From: Symsagittifera roscoffensis
Taxonomy: Eukaryota; Xenacoelomorpha; Acoela; Convolutidae
DNA length: 64,000 nt
Direction: 5' to 3'
Assembly (NCBI RefSeq): GCF_963678635.1
Contig: NC_087068.1
Location: 9,926,027-9,990,026, forward strand
Shown here: positions 1 through 12,100 of the stretch, in pieces
Numbering within the stretch: the first letter of the stretch is position 1
Layout of the letters: every line of letters starts with the position of its first letter
Program-made: the position numbers and the translations under genes
Notes under the pieces: generated by a model
Seen by the model: only the letters and a program-made list of their open reading frames with translations
Databases searched by the model: none
What the model was told of the DNA's origin: nothing

Positions 1-1047
1 CAGGGTATAAACAAAATTTACAGTTGAGAGAGAGGTAGTTCACGGAAGTCAAGTTAAAATTAATGTATTTAGAGGTGAGAGAGGAGGTAGTTGACGGTAG
101 TTAAATTGAAAATAAAATAATTTTTAAATAAGAGAGAGAGTTACCTTCAATTCGAATGTGTGGGTTTAACCAATCAAAATGGATTTTCCTTACTTGGATT
201 CTAGTCGTTTCCAATCAGATTTCAATTTCCTTTTGTGGAATTCTTGTCGTGGTCAATCGGAAACAAAGCCCCATTTTACACATTGTCGTCTCCAATCACA
301 AAAATGTTCATTTTTGTTAGAGTTGTCCTATCCAATTAGAAAAAAGTTTACCTTTTAAGGACTTAAATCTTCCAAATAAGTAAAAATAGACACAAAAGCA
401 ATCTCAAAAACAAATGACCAAGAGTTATTTGCTGTAAAAATAAGAAATATTGTCGATATGAGTAACAAAAGAAGGAAAATTTAAAAAAAAAAGTAGCATC
501 TCTGCAATTCTTCTCATCAGATTAAATGAGTTTTTGGTATATTATCGATGAGAAATTGCTGGTTTTTGAGTAGATAGTCAATTTCTTTGATTTTGATGTA
601 GACTTGAGAGGATAACTCAAAGTTGATGAATTTTTCAAAGCAAATCTCTGGAAATCTGATTCCAAACCTGATCATGCATGGCTTTGAACTTTGAAAATCT
701 TTTTAAAAATTGGAAGAATAAAGAACTTTGCTGGGGAGGTTCGACAAGTTTGGAAGTTAGATAGGGAACAAAAAGGGTCTTTGAAATATTATCGTACGAC
801 TTTTTTAATAACTTCAAGTTTTCTAAAATAAATAAAAATTCTTTTCTATTCAAGTGTAACTCAGCAGTGAGTTTATAGCTTTGATACGCAATATGTGAAT
901 CAAAAATGAAATCATTGATTGAGTAAGTTTCCCCAAAGAGACTAATGATTTTTCTGATCCTAAGTTATGTCTAGAAACTGCTTAGTTCTGATTGGTTGAA
1001 AATTTGTCTGGAAAATTCTAGAACTTTCGAAGGAATGGCGTACGCGA
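1..1047. other. Noncoding region upstream of polymerase pseudogene
   Basis: I see no convincing gene here. The first 140 bases are purine-rich with two imperfect copies of a GAGAGAGGTAGTT-type segment (about 25-60 and 80-115). A periodic CCAAT array (listed separately) follows, and then AT-rich sequence to about 1040. Short minus-strand open frames at 635-853 and 971-1153 have no recognisable motif, and the second runs through a tandem repeat. The right arm of the large inverted repeat leaves the window before it reaches this part, so its conservation cannot be judged. Confidence 0.6.
165..377 (+). repeat. About 40-bp periodic CCAAT-box array
   Basis: CCAAT-like motifs fall at 170, 211, about 253 (TCAAT), 292, 332 and 372 (CCAAA), a spacing of 39-42 bases. 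Several are preceded by a TTGTCGT or similar block, so this is a decayed tandem repeat of about six units. CCAAT boxes are classical NF-Y sites. A promoter or enhancer role is inferred from the motif, the regular spacing and the position upstream of the CRE/TATA block at 1048-1227. Confidence 0.55.
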
Positions 1048-1227
1048 TGACGTCATTACCATAAAAGGAAAATTGCGTGGGTGGTGACGTCACTTCTAAA
1101 TTTAGAATGACGTCATTACCATAAAAAGAAAATTGCGTAGGCGGTGACGTCACTTCTAATCAAAGAATGATGTCATTAACATAAAAAGATAATTGCGTAG
1201 GCGATGACGTCATTATTAGTATAAATA
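1048..1227 (+). promoter_or_regulatory. Three 60-bp repeats with TGACGTCA sites, then a TATA box
   Basis: A 60-bp unit is present about three times. TGACGTCA palindromes (the CREB/ATF consensus) lie at 1048-1055, 1085-1092, 1108-1115, 1145-1152 and 1205-1212, with a one-base variant (TGATGTCA) at 1168-1175. The spacing alternates 37 and 23 bases. A TATAAATA box at 1220-1227 lies eight bases after the last site. The layout is that of a strong cAMP-response-type promoter driving rightward transcription into the polymerase pseudogene. The motifs are seen directly and the activity is inferred. Confidence 0.7.
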
Positions 1228-1334
1228 CGCTCATTTTGTTGGGTTAAATCATTCATTTTGTTTACCAATCAGAAACGGTCATTTAAATTTTACTTTAAAT
1301 TTTTTACAATTTTTTTCTTCGCGAATAGAAAAAA

Positions 1335-1407
1335 GTAAGTAATTTCATTCAATTGGTACTTGAAGTTTTTAATTTTGGAACATTTCCAAAGTCTCAAATT
1401 GTTTTAG
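1335..1407 (+). other. Candidate 5'-UTR intron of polymerase gene
   Basis: A consensus donor (GTAAGT at 1335-1340) is followed 73 bases later by a pyrimidine-rich acceptor (TTGTTTTAG ending at 1407). The first ATG of the polymerase region follows at 1411. The arrangement downstream of the TATA box fits a short leader intron. This is inference from splice consensus only. Confidence 0.35.
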
Positions 1408-1410
1408 ATA

Positions 1411-4400
1411 ATGCCTGCTCTTATCCGAAACTAGAAAGTCAAGTGTGAAAATTGTGGAACTATGTACAATTGACAATATGCAGCTTGACACCGAAAGAGA
1501 TGTGAAAAACAAAAGGAACATAAGTGTCCAAACTGTAATTTTTATACAAAGAGCAAAGAGGAGTTGGGTTATCTTGATGCGAGGAAGCATGCTCAACCAA
1601 GTTCTAAGCAGTCAACGGTCTGCTCTTCTTGTAGACAAGAGTTCACAAGTTACTACTCTCTTCAACAACATCGGAGAAAGGAACATGGAGCAAAACAACA
1701 GAAATCCAGTGATACTGTAGTGGACTTGAATAAGATTGTGGAGGAAGAAGGGGAAGATGGTGAAAAACTTAAGGAGGAACTTAGTCCTTATCAACATTTT
1801 CTTGTGGATACGGAGATGGAAAATGGGAGACATAAGTTATTTAACTTCCAAATGTCCGAGTTAATTACTAAAATAATCAACGAGAAACTTGAAGAAGTCT
1901 TCAACAAGCTCGATTCTGCCGCTAAAATCAACATTGCTCTGGGTTTTGTTCTTCGAAATAATGAGACTGGTGAATATCAATATTTCTACGCCCATGAGAA
2001 CAATAATTTATTTGAAAAAAAACCGTTTGCTCTGTACTAAAGCAGACTTGATAACAATCCAAGGAAAAATGGAAAAATTTAATATTGTGGAGCAATGTAC
2101 CCAAGAACGTCAAAACACAAAGTGGCGATTCAAGTTGATTACTAATGTCACAATTTTTGCGGCTTTGCTCAAAAAAATTCCAAAGGGATGTCCGGACTCT
2201 GCCTTACCCGAACCCTTACTACGACATACGCAAGTGAACTGTCTTTTATCTACCAAAGACAAGGAACCTTAGAAAGATCAATTGGGTTTTTCCGTGCATG
2301 GCCATGTACATGAACGGACATAATGATCTCGAATCTCACATTTTTAGATACTTTACAGAATTTGTATCAAAGTCTGGTTATGATCCAAAAAATTTTCGTG
2401 AAGTTTCAGTAGAAAACTTACCTGTTGTCGAGGAAATTGTTCACAGGAACACCTTTATATACCATTTCGATATCCAAGAAGGAGAAAACTTAGGAGAACT
2501 AGCTCGACGAAGTCTTGTAAGATTTGACAAAACAGTCAAATTACTGAGATTTAACAATCATATCATTCATACAAATGATATTGATTCTTTATTCAAGTGT
2601 TTCCGGTGCCCTAGTTGTGATACTTTCTTCAAAATATCTGATTTTCTCAACAAACATCTTCTGAGATGCAAGGACCGCGCAAAACATAGTTAATAAAATA
2701 ACATCTATAGCTAGAAGGATTCAGTTTTCCAGTTTCTGAAGACAACAAGCTTTTCAATAATCTAGCAATTTTCGAATTTGGGTCGATTTGTGCCAATTTC
2801 AGCCTCTATATCATCACATTTGATTGACTTTTTGTACAACTAGGATCCACAGAAATTGATTATTGATTTTGTAAGCAAACTCGAGCTGTTGGCTGAGAAA
2901 AGTAAGCTGGAGATGAGAACAAATTTTCAAGATATTGAAGTGGCTGTCAATGAACGAATGAAAAAGAGTTTTGATCTACTAAACGAACGCGCTAAAAATT
3001 ATTCAAGTAACAAATTTGAGTACAAAGACGAATGCATTAAAGTTTCGGAAGAAGCAGATATGTCCACACAATTCTTGTGAATTCAGAAAAATCAACTCAT
3101 CGTTTTGAAACAACATCTGGAGAGATATGTAAATACTTTACCTGTTTTTGGATTTAATAACGGTAGATATGATTTGACTTTTATCAAGTCCTACCTAATC
3201 CATTATTTGATTCGCGATAAAGAACAAGAAACATCCGTCATCAAGAAAGCAAATGACTTTATATCTTTCAAGTTTGGAGATGTAAAATTTCTCGACATAA
3301 TGAAGTTTCTGCGAGCGGTAACTATTCTGGACTCCTTTCTCAAATCCTGAAAAAATAGCGAAACTAAGGGATTCTTTCCCTACAAGTGGTTTGATAACCC
3401 AGACAAAATTGGTTTTCCCGAATTGCCACCGTATGAAGCCTTTTTCAGTAAACTTAGAAAACACAATCCTCTAGACAAAGACTTCATTGATTATCAGAAG
3501 CTGAGAACGAGTGGGCTTGACGAGCAAAAAGCACTGAAAAGGCTCCAAATGAAGACTGTTCCTCCATCTGGATTGGATAATTACAATTACTTGCAAGAGA
3601 CTTGGAACAACAACGGAATGACAGTGTTCAAAGACTTTTTGAAATGTTACAAGAATACGGATGAAGGTCCAACCCTGGAGGCAATGCAAAAAATGATTCA
3701 ATTTTATCATAACAAGTGGATAGATATGTTAAAACTTGGATGCACAATCCAAATCTAGCTAACATACATCTACACAAATCTAAAAATTACCATTTTGCGA
3801 AGGTGATAAGGATTTGTGTGAAAAAAATAGGGAAGACATGACTGGTGGCCCTTCCATTGTTTTCACTCAAAAAGCTGTAGTTGATAAAAAATTCATCAGA
3901 AACTCATCAAATGTTCGTAAATCGGTCGTCGGAATTGATGCAACCCAGCTTTACCCTTTCTCAATGTGTCAAGATATGCCAACAGGACTGTACACGAGAT
4001 GGGAGTTTGACACTGATATGCAGAGTTTCAAGGCTAGACATAATCGAACTCGCAATTTTCAGAACATGGTCATGACTTTCTATCAAAATACAAGACCAGA
4101 ATAAAAAATTGAGAGCTTTTTTACATCTAGAAAACAGGAAAAAAAAATCGGCTGTTTTATTGTTAATGGTTACTGCGATCACTGTCAAACAGTATTCGAA
4201 GCAATGGGATGTTACTACCACTTCTGTTCCTGTTAAAAAACCTCGTCCCTCCTTAACAGAACAGTATATTGAGAGAGGAAACAAGAAGAGAGAGATGGAT
4301 GATATGCGACGAGAATACATTAAAGAGAAAGGATACAAAGTGATGGAATGTAGAAGTGTGACTAGTGGGATAAATTCAAAACCAATGACAAGATCAAAAA

Positions 4401-5659
4401 TCACGTCAGAACCCACTTTCCCTTTAAAAGACCTCTTTCCACAGACTCCCTTTAAGCAAAAAAAAAGTGGATCTCTTTTTGGCTACATTCAGTGCGATTT
4501 AGTTGTGCCAGATGAGCTAAAATCACAATTTGCCAACTTTCCTCCAATTGTCAAAAACACTGAAGTTGGAAGAAATGATTTTGGAGACTACATGAACAAC
4601 TATGCAATCGAGAACGAAATTTTAAAGTATCCTCATAGAATTGCTGATTTCGAGTTTGAAGCTAGAAAATGGAACGGTTATAACTTTTCTGTTCAACTTT
4701 TAGTTGGAGCTTGGCTTGCAACGCACCAAAATTTACCGTTTTTTTCAGTATACTCCACGGAAATGTTTCAATAATTTCGTTTAATTAGTGGTTGATTTGA
4801 GGAGAGAAGGAGATGAAAACCCTCTATCAGGAGTTGTAACAGAAACAAAGAAACTTTTGGGTAATTCCTCGTATGGATATCTGATCATGGATAGATCGAG
4901 ACATACAATCACAAAATATCTGAACGATGAAAAAACCCATAAGGCAATCAATGACCCATTGTTCAAAAGATTCAATACAGTTGAAAAAGACTTGTATGAG
5001 GTGGAGTTGTTGAAACAAACCATTGAACATAGAGAACCCATCATCGTTGGATTGTTCATACTGCAGTATGCGAAACTGAAAAAGTTGAAACTCTACTATG
5101 ACTTCTTTGATAATTTCTGTGATGAAAAAAATATTGAAGAGTTGGAGATGGATAGAGACTCCCTTTTCGTTTAGGTCTTGTTGAAGAAAATTTATACGAC
5201 TGTATCCAACCAGAAATGAGAGCTGCTTGGGACAAAATGAGGGAAAATTACTGCAGAGACTCTTTCAAGGCGGATGCAAAATCTAATTTCTTCCCTCCAA
5301 CGTGTTGCAGTACGCATAAAAAGTATAATAAACGGGAGCCGGGACTTTTTAAAGAAGAATTTAGGTGCGCAGAAATGCTATGTTTGTGTAGCAAGACATA
5401 TAGCTGCTATGACAACAAAACAGACAAAATCAAATTCAGCAGCAAAAGATTCAACAAGCGAGTTCTAGAAGATTCTAGTGAGGGCCCCATGTCACATTAC
5501 AGATTAGTGCTTGATGAAGAAATTAATCTTACTTCTACTAACAGAGGATTCAGAACTATAAATCATATGGTTGCTACATGTGAACAGACAAAAAAGGACT
5601 TAGTTATTTTTATCCAAAAAGACAAGTTCAAGATGATGGAATTCATACAAAACCATTGA
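1411..5659 (+). pseudogene. Zinc-finger family-B DNA polymerase pseudogene (left arm)
   Basis: This is a broken copy of a long protein with N-terminal C2H2 zinc fingers and a C-terminal protein-primed-type family-B DNA polymerase, the kind found in Polinton/Maverick and related virus-like elements. Visible parts are a degraded first finger (two in-frame stops), fingers near 1520-1590 and 1620-1680, and a CPSC-type finger near 2605-2665. There is an exonuclease-like block with GFNNGRYD near 3150, motif A as DATQLYP (3937-3957), motif B as LLGNSSYGY (4854-4880) and motif C as MDRDS (5149-5163). Many frameshifts and stops break it: the frame ends at 2040, 3080, 3350, 3758, 4104 and 5174. The Exo I tripeptide near 2790 reads EFG, not the expected D-x-E. 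A dead element remnant is the best reading. The right arm carries a second, shorter copy. Confidence 0.8.
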
Positions 5660-6183
5660 AATTATAAGAAATGATCTGAACTAGTAAAGTTATTCATGAT
5701 GTCGTATTACATTGGTTTTATGATATTAAAACGTAAAATTTTGCGTTAAACTTGTTATACAATGCAGTGATTTATATACTTTTCTTGTAATTTAATTTTT
5801 TTTCTCTCAAAAAATTTGACTTTTTTTGAAGTTTCAGTCAGCTTCAGCATAGTTTCAGGCAGATAGAACACTGTTTCAAAAAGTAATAAAGTAACTACTA
5901 GTTCAAGTTATACCAAAAGTGTCGTGTTTTGAAGTTTTTTTTTGAAAAAAAAAGTTAATTTTTTTGAAAAAAAAATCTCTATTTTTGCTCAAAAATTCCT
6001 ACCATTGATTTATCAAAAATTTAATCAAAACCCCTTCATTCCACATTCTACACGTAATTAACAGTTAATTATTCCCAATTAGATAACGCGCGCCGTTATC
6101 TAATTATTTCCACACAAAAACCAAAAAAAAACTCGTTTTTCTTCCCATTATCTTACCATCACACAAACCATGAAACCTTACCA
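5660..6183. other. AT-rich spacer with a 27-bp palindrome
   Basis: I see no gene. Homopolymeric A and T tracts dominate 5790-5990. A palindrome with 11-base arms (ATTAGATAACG and its complement) around CGCGC lies at 6078-6104. The right arm keeps only one half of it (near 60811-60835). The stretch separates the polymerase pseudogene from the gypsy-type fragment in both arms and probably holds the far end of one of them. Confidence 0.5.
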
Positions 6184-7143
6184 TTGGTATTCCCTATATT
6201 AATTCATAGCATGGCAGACCGGAAACCTATAACGTACCTTAATACATGGGGTCTGCCATACACCCCCCTCCTCCCACTTAACCTCCAACATCCACTACTC
6301 ACCACGTCAAAACTCTCACATTTCCAGGAAGGAAACGAACTGCAAAAACAGTTAGAAAAAAACTCATTATACAATCTCTCAAAACCGTTTCACAAGACTC
6401 TCTTACCGGAGCTAACCTCGGAAGATACCTGGATGGATCGGTTCAGGAGGGTAATCGAGAGAGGGGACAATCATGAATTTGAATTGATGGGACAATATAC
6501 GAATCCGTCTTGGAACCAGACGGCCGTGCAAGATGACTGCATATTAGCGGACAACCGGCTAGCCGTACCCGTACAACTGCGCCTGGCTGTTTTGAAACGA
6601 ATTCCGGACAAATACTGTAGTTGCACCAGAAATGGTAAGATTGCAAATTACCAAATTTCAAAAAATGCATCATAACCTCTACCTATGCTTACTCTGCCGG
6701 GTCAGGAACTCCACTTAGTTTACGCGGAACCAAAAGAAAACCATAACGGCAAAAAATATACATGTTAGTATTTATCTAGCTATCAATAAATTTTCATTTC
6801 TGTCGTTAACAGTAACTAAATCAATGAGTGGAAAGTCGAGAGAAAATTTTTTGCGTTCATATGTCACAACACACGACATTTCGGAATCGATTCGATCAGA
6901 CCAGTGTCTGGCTTCAAGGGAGAAACACTTAAGAACTTTTGTACAGAAAACAAAATTGATCAACAATTTTGCCCAGACGGAGACAATCGGTGTTGCGGAC
7001 TAGTAGAAAGAACCCTCACATTTCCAAACGATAAAGGGCAGGCTGAGTGTACTGATATCAGAAGAAAAAAAACGTTCGATCAAACTTTGCCCAACTCTGC
7101 ACAAATATCCGCCATTGCAGCTGAAACAAACCAAAATCATTGA
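6184..7143 (+). pseudogene. Gypsy-type integrase fragment (left arm)
   Basis: This is a decayed 3' part of a Ty3/gypsy-like pol gene. The open stretch 6184-6675 covers the region before the integrase and the start of its zinc-binding domain. The right-arm copy preserves KRIHRGHP, typical of the first His pair. A reading frame at 6690-6760 contains LPGQELHLVYA, which resembles the first catalytic block with its Asp environment altered. The frame 6904-7143 shows GFKGETLKNFCTENKI and then CGLVERT, the block carrying the last catalytic Glu. Frameshifts separate the three pieces, so no full integrase can be made. It lies on the same strand as the 3' LTR at 8731. Confidence 0.65.
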
Positions 7144-8566
7144 AGTTTCTCCGTTGCAGGCACACTTCGGAAGACAAACAAAAACTGAATTTAGAAAATG
7201 ATAGGTATATAAAACAAACTCTGACTATTTAGACAAATAACATCTGAAACGATTGGAGCTAACAGCATCTCAGCTCAAAAGGAGAATCGACCAATCAAGG
7301 GAGAAACTCGAAATCGTCAAAAAAGGGACCCAGAGCAGAGACACGAGCCTGATGTTTAAACAAAAACTCATAACAGCGGGAGACAGGGAACGATCAAAGG
7401 TGCTAAAGTACTTTTTGTAGGAGAACGCCAGATGTAACGAGGAGCGTAGAGGTGCACCGAATATTGTATTTGGCAAATTGTAGACGCAGCAGGACAATCA
7501 ACCCCGGAACTCAGAAGAGAGATGACCTTCTCCTGGGGGAGTTTCTTTTTGACAAAGAAGAAAAAACCGCCCTCACTTAAAAAGACGATACTACAAACGG
7601 ACGACCTCAGTAAAAAGGGGCAAGAACTGACGAAACCCTTAGAGGGGAAAATTGCTTTAGAATCTAGGACCACAATAAAACCGTCTGGAGGATCGATATA
7701 CCGGAAAACCGACATTGCGGAGGTCAAAACCAGAACCAGTACCAGTACAAGTTTCGAGTGAAAGCCCACCAGCGGAACCGAAGAAGAAACTTTAAAAATT
7801 AGCTCACCAGAGAGGCTCGAAGAGATCGATTAAGAGGAGCAACTGCAGCCTCAACAAGCCAACCCATTGTCCCCCAATGGGAGGTTCCAGCAGAGCCAAA
7901 CGATCGTTACATCACAAGAAACAGAAGCAAGAGGGGGACTCAAATTGGCGGTAAAACGGACCATAGCGAACAAAGGTGGACCAAATTCAGCAAGTGGACC
8001 AAATACACAAGAAGAAATAATCCAGAAAAATTCCAAAAAGAAAAAGAAATCTGTACAAGAAGCCCGAAGTGAAAAAGCTGCTACGGCACCCAACGATCGA
8101 GTGACAGAAGAGGCGGAAAAAGAGATGAAGTCACAATCCAGCTCAATTCCCCGAGATGAGCAAAAAGGGGGGGGGGGGGGGAATGAAGAAAGTGGAATTG
8201 TCTATCAAACCGGAAGAGTTACTGGACACCTGTCAGAATCGGGATTTAGCCCCAAGCGAATGGGATCACTTAGACGACCAAGTACTAAAAAGAGGAGTAC
8301 AAAAAATGGCGGGCCAACTCCGAGGGAAGAATCAACCGTAGGAGAGAGTGACGAGAGATTTGACCCGCCAACAGGCGCGGAAAATATTGGCAGAGGAACT
8401 GACAGGAGGGGCACTCCTAAAGGCGGCCCTACAGGAAAATTGGGGACGTTTGACATATTTCAAGACAAGGAATGATCTCTCGATCGAAACGAGACTGGGA
8501 CTACTAGAAAGACATCTTTTCCGTAGCAAATTTGGAAACACGACTCTGCACGAGGAATTATACTAG
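7144..8566 (+). pseudogene. 3' part of gypsy-type element, charged C-terminal region
   Basis: Broken frames rich in Lys, Arg, Glu and Gly (for example 7522-7761, 7867-8475 and 8348-8566) follow the integrase. The right arm carries the same blocks at 58266-59563. I do not recognise the encoded product. Its position between integrase and polypurine tract suggests a long integrase tail or an accessory ORF. A run of G near 8166-8180 interrupts the left copy, while the right copy reads through a shorter mixed tract. Several stops and frame changes are visible. Confidence 0.45.
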
Positions 8567-8718
8567 AACCCCAACTGAAGAATAATTTTAGACGAAGATT
8601 CAGAAGAGAAAGATGAAAAATAAAAATTGCAATCGAAAATAACACTTTTAAAACTGAGAATAAAAATCCTTCCTATTGTTATTAAAAAATTATGAACAAA
8701 AAGAAAAAACCTTTTTCA

Positions 8719-8730
8719 CTCGAGGGGGTA
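8719..8730 (+). other. Polypurine tract next to LTR
   Basis: The block CTCGAGGGGGTA sits directly before the LTR start TGTGATA. This is the expected location and composition for the plus-strand primer of a gypsy-type element. The right arm has the same block in reverse at 58118-58129. Confidence 0.6.
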
Positions 8731-8962
8731 TGTGATACTGCTACTGTTACGTAACCTATATCTCTATATTTTTATATCATATTATATTGTCCAAGGTCAC
8801 TGTGGCTCAAAACTTCGGTATCCGTTGAACCAATCAGACCAATTTCAAACCGTTTTGATCACAGCAACTCTAACAGAGAAAAACTTTCATACGAAATAAC
8901 ACTTCAGTTTTTTGGAATTGTAAATCAGTTTTTATCTCACTATAGTCCCGTAGGATATCACA
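8731..8962 (+). mobile_element. 3' LTR of gypsy-type fragment (left arm)
   Basis: This 232-bp block begins TGTGATA and ends TATCACA, so its ends are perfect short inverted repeats in TG...CA form. It follows a polypurine tract and a decayed integrase region, which identifies it as the 3' LTR. The 5' half of the element and its 5' LTR are absent. The LTR ends 180 bases before the transporter start codon in the same orientation, so it could influence that gene. The right-arm copy is at 57887-58117. Confidence 0.7.
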
Positions 8963-9142
8963 ACCTTGCACTCTGCATTGATTTGCATATGTAAAAAGCC
9001 CCAAATATAAATCTTAATTCGAGCTATAATGCCTCGAAATCAGGTCAGATAACAAAGTTAAAAGGTTAATCCTCTTTGATTTCATTTGCTATCTGCAGCC
9101 TGATCTTTTGCTGCTTCGAGAATTCCAATCAAAGTTATAAAG
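8963..9142 (+). promoter_or_regulatory. Transporter promoter region, left copy
   Basis: Between the LTR and the first codon lie an octamer-like ATTTGCAT (8981-8988) and a TATAAAT box (about 9006-9012), roughly 135 bases before the ATG. In the right-arm copy these read ATCTGCAT and AATAAAT, so both candidate elements are altered there. The function is inferred from motif and position. Confidence 0.45.
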
Positions 9143-12100
9143 ATGAGTTTGAATGTGAATAAGAAGTTGCGAGGGTCTTCGATCTATGCGCTTCATTTCA
9201 TACAAGCAGGGTTCCTGTACACCAGTTTCCATAATTTGGCTTACCCTCTTTTCGGTCGATACTTCAATCTGGCTTCACATCAGTATTCAAGGTAACTAAA
9301 AGTCAATGTGATTATGGTTCTTTTTGCCCTGCTTGGCGCTGGCCCGGGTTGACGTCCACAATAGAAAAATGCTTATCATACAGTTTCATATATGAAGTCT
9401 ATGGAAAAAATGCTTATCATACGATTTTCATGTAAGAAAATTTTAAAGCAGTCATTTTGTCATGTATGAAAATTGTATGATATGCATTTTTTTCATAAAC
9501 AAAAATAAAAATTTGAGGTAAAAATTTTTTTATCCCTTTTTTGGCTGCAAACTTGCTGTTGTGTTAAAATATAAACTTTACGAAAAAAAATTTGCCTGCA
9601 AAATTTGACATTTTTGTGTTTATAACGTAGTCCAGGATGAGTTTCTCACCCAAAAAATCCAAAAATTACAAGAAAGTGTTTTTTTTTGTAAACACGATTA
9701 TTATATCTTGTTTCATTTGCTAAAATAAAAATTAATTTGTAAAAAAAACAGGACTTTTTTTCTCAACCATCATAATGTGAAACTTTTCACATGGAAATAT
9801 ATACCAAAAAAAGTAACTGCAAATTTTACAAATTTATTTTTATTTTAGCTAATGAAACAAAAGATAATAATCGTGTTTAGAAATAAGAAAGGCAGATAAA
9901 CTGCATTTGGTGGTTTTAGCCATAAAACACATGGAAATATATACCCATATTTCCATGTGAAGTTGCAAATGTGAAACTTTTCTCAAAATTGAGTTGACCA
10001 AACCTCCAAAAAATGTCCAAATCTTGATTGAAATAATTCATGCTGTAGTTCTTTTTGATACTTTATCATCTCACCTTTGGACAAAATATCTATGAAGAAC
10101 TATTGAATGATACTTTGCAGAAAGTGTAATTTAAAAGAAACTATCTAGATTTTTATCTCTAACTCATTTAAATTTTCAGCCTGCGATCGCTCTACTCATT
10201 GGCTTGGGGATGCAAAATATTCTTCAGTTTCTGCAGTGACTCTTTGCCTGTTTTTGGCTACAGAAGATTGCCTTATTTGGTCACCGCTCTTTCCGCCATC
10301 TCAATTATCCTCCTAATTTTGAGTCTCAAACCCATGCCCGAACCCTATTACGCAATAGAATCGGGCAATAATTGCACTCAAAAACTATCCGACTCGCCTC
10401 AAAACCCCGAGGCTCCGAACGAAGCAACTTCATACGTGCTTCTATTTTTCCTATGGTACTGGGCTTTAGCCTGCTCCGATTCGACAATCGATGCGCTGAT
10501 AACTCAGAGGTCAAAACTCGAACCCGACGAAAAACGAGGCACTTTAATTTCGTGCGCTCGCATATCGCGACAATTGGGGTCTATGTTTGCATACTTAGCA
10601 GTCGGAATTCTATTCAATACTGTAAATTATGGAGGTAGTTTTTGTGGTTTTGAGTTTAAATTCAACCATTTCACGTGGATTTTATTTGTGTTTACAATTG
10701 TCGGTCTTATTTATGCTTTGATGTTTACTAACGAGAAAGATATTGACAAGGAGAAAGAAAAAATTGAGGTGAAACGGAAGTTGGCCGAGCTGTGGTCTCT
10801 TTTTCACAAATGGTACTATTTGAAGCTCCTCATATTTGCAGTGTACATTTCTCTGATTTCGAGCATAAGGGTTAGTAAAGCTAAAAAGCAGAAACTATTG
10901 AAATCAGGGGCGGATTTAAGGGGAGGAGGGGGGGACGCCTTCTCAGGTATTCGACCCATTGCCGACCCAAGATCTAATACCAATCTTAATCTTACTCAAA
11001 TATCTCCGAGTCTCAATAGATCTAGTGCATACTGGTTTTCGCGAGTTAGTTCTTGGAGTTTATCCAGAAGAAGAACAACTGTATTCAAAGTTGTATTCAA
11101 ATTGTTCTGGTACTGAAACTACAAGTAGTTTCAGCACTTACAAATAAGTGTCAAGGTTAGAAATGGAATATGATTGGTTTTTAGTAATATTTTATAGTGA
11201 TAATTTATTAATACCATAATTGGCTTATAAATACTAGTTTAGAACTGGTTTCACGCATCCGGGCCTTAGAGAGTTTTTAGTTTTTAATTGTTTATTGTAG
11301 TGAAGGACGGGTGATGTAGTTTTCTGTAGAAGTTGTAAGCAGTGACTTCTTGGAGAGATGACAGATTTAGTTGTCTGTGTTGATGGAACAAGACTGTTTT
11401 GTTCGTGTTTTAAGATGGGTCTCGTTGATCGTTGGTAGTCTTGGGTGATTGTGTCATGACTTCTGATCGATGTATCGATTTCACTAAGTTTAGAGCGAGA
11501 CTACGTGCAGGCTGAAGTTTGACTTTTCCGTGCAAAATGTCAAGTGACTAGGATTGGTATGTGAGAACAACATCGAGGTGGCCATTGGTCTGGTTCAATG
11601 GGTTTCCTTTGCTGCTATGTTGAGTCCATACTTAAAATCCTTTGAGGACAGTGACTTTGGCAGCAAACCAAATAAATTTGCCATTCCAGAGTTGGAATGT
11701 AGTCGGGTTGTCATCTCCTTTGTGCTCTTTTCTTGGGCTCTAAGAAATTTTTATATATGCATTTATATGTTCACATCTTGATAGTTAAGTTTTTTTTATG
11801 ACCTATTATTAATTGTTATCGCAAAAGCTTTTTTGTTTTAGTTTGGTTATTTCAAAGAGTCGCTCACCCTAGAGCAACTCTCGTCGAAAATAGAGCGTGG
11901 GTCACAAAGCTTGGTTGTGGCGCGGTGTGTTAGGCCGGCTATAGAGCATGCTCAGGACTTCCCTCTGGTTGGTGAGGCCAGGAGTAGGCTATAATTTCGT
12001 GGTCTCTTTGTGCAGAGTCTCTTTACTTGTTCAACCTTCTGTTACATTTTTATTACTTGTTTTTCTCTTTTTTGTTTTGATTGTGTCCTTTTCTCAAAAA

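Noticed and set aside
10959..11147. Extension of transporter exon 2 past 10870 (the frame stays open to 11116)
   Set aside because: The extra frame enters the hAT-like element and LTR. The GTTAGT donor and the in-phase exon 3 acceptor give a coherent gene in both arms.
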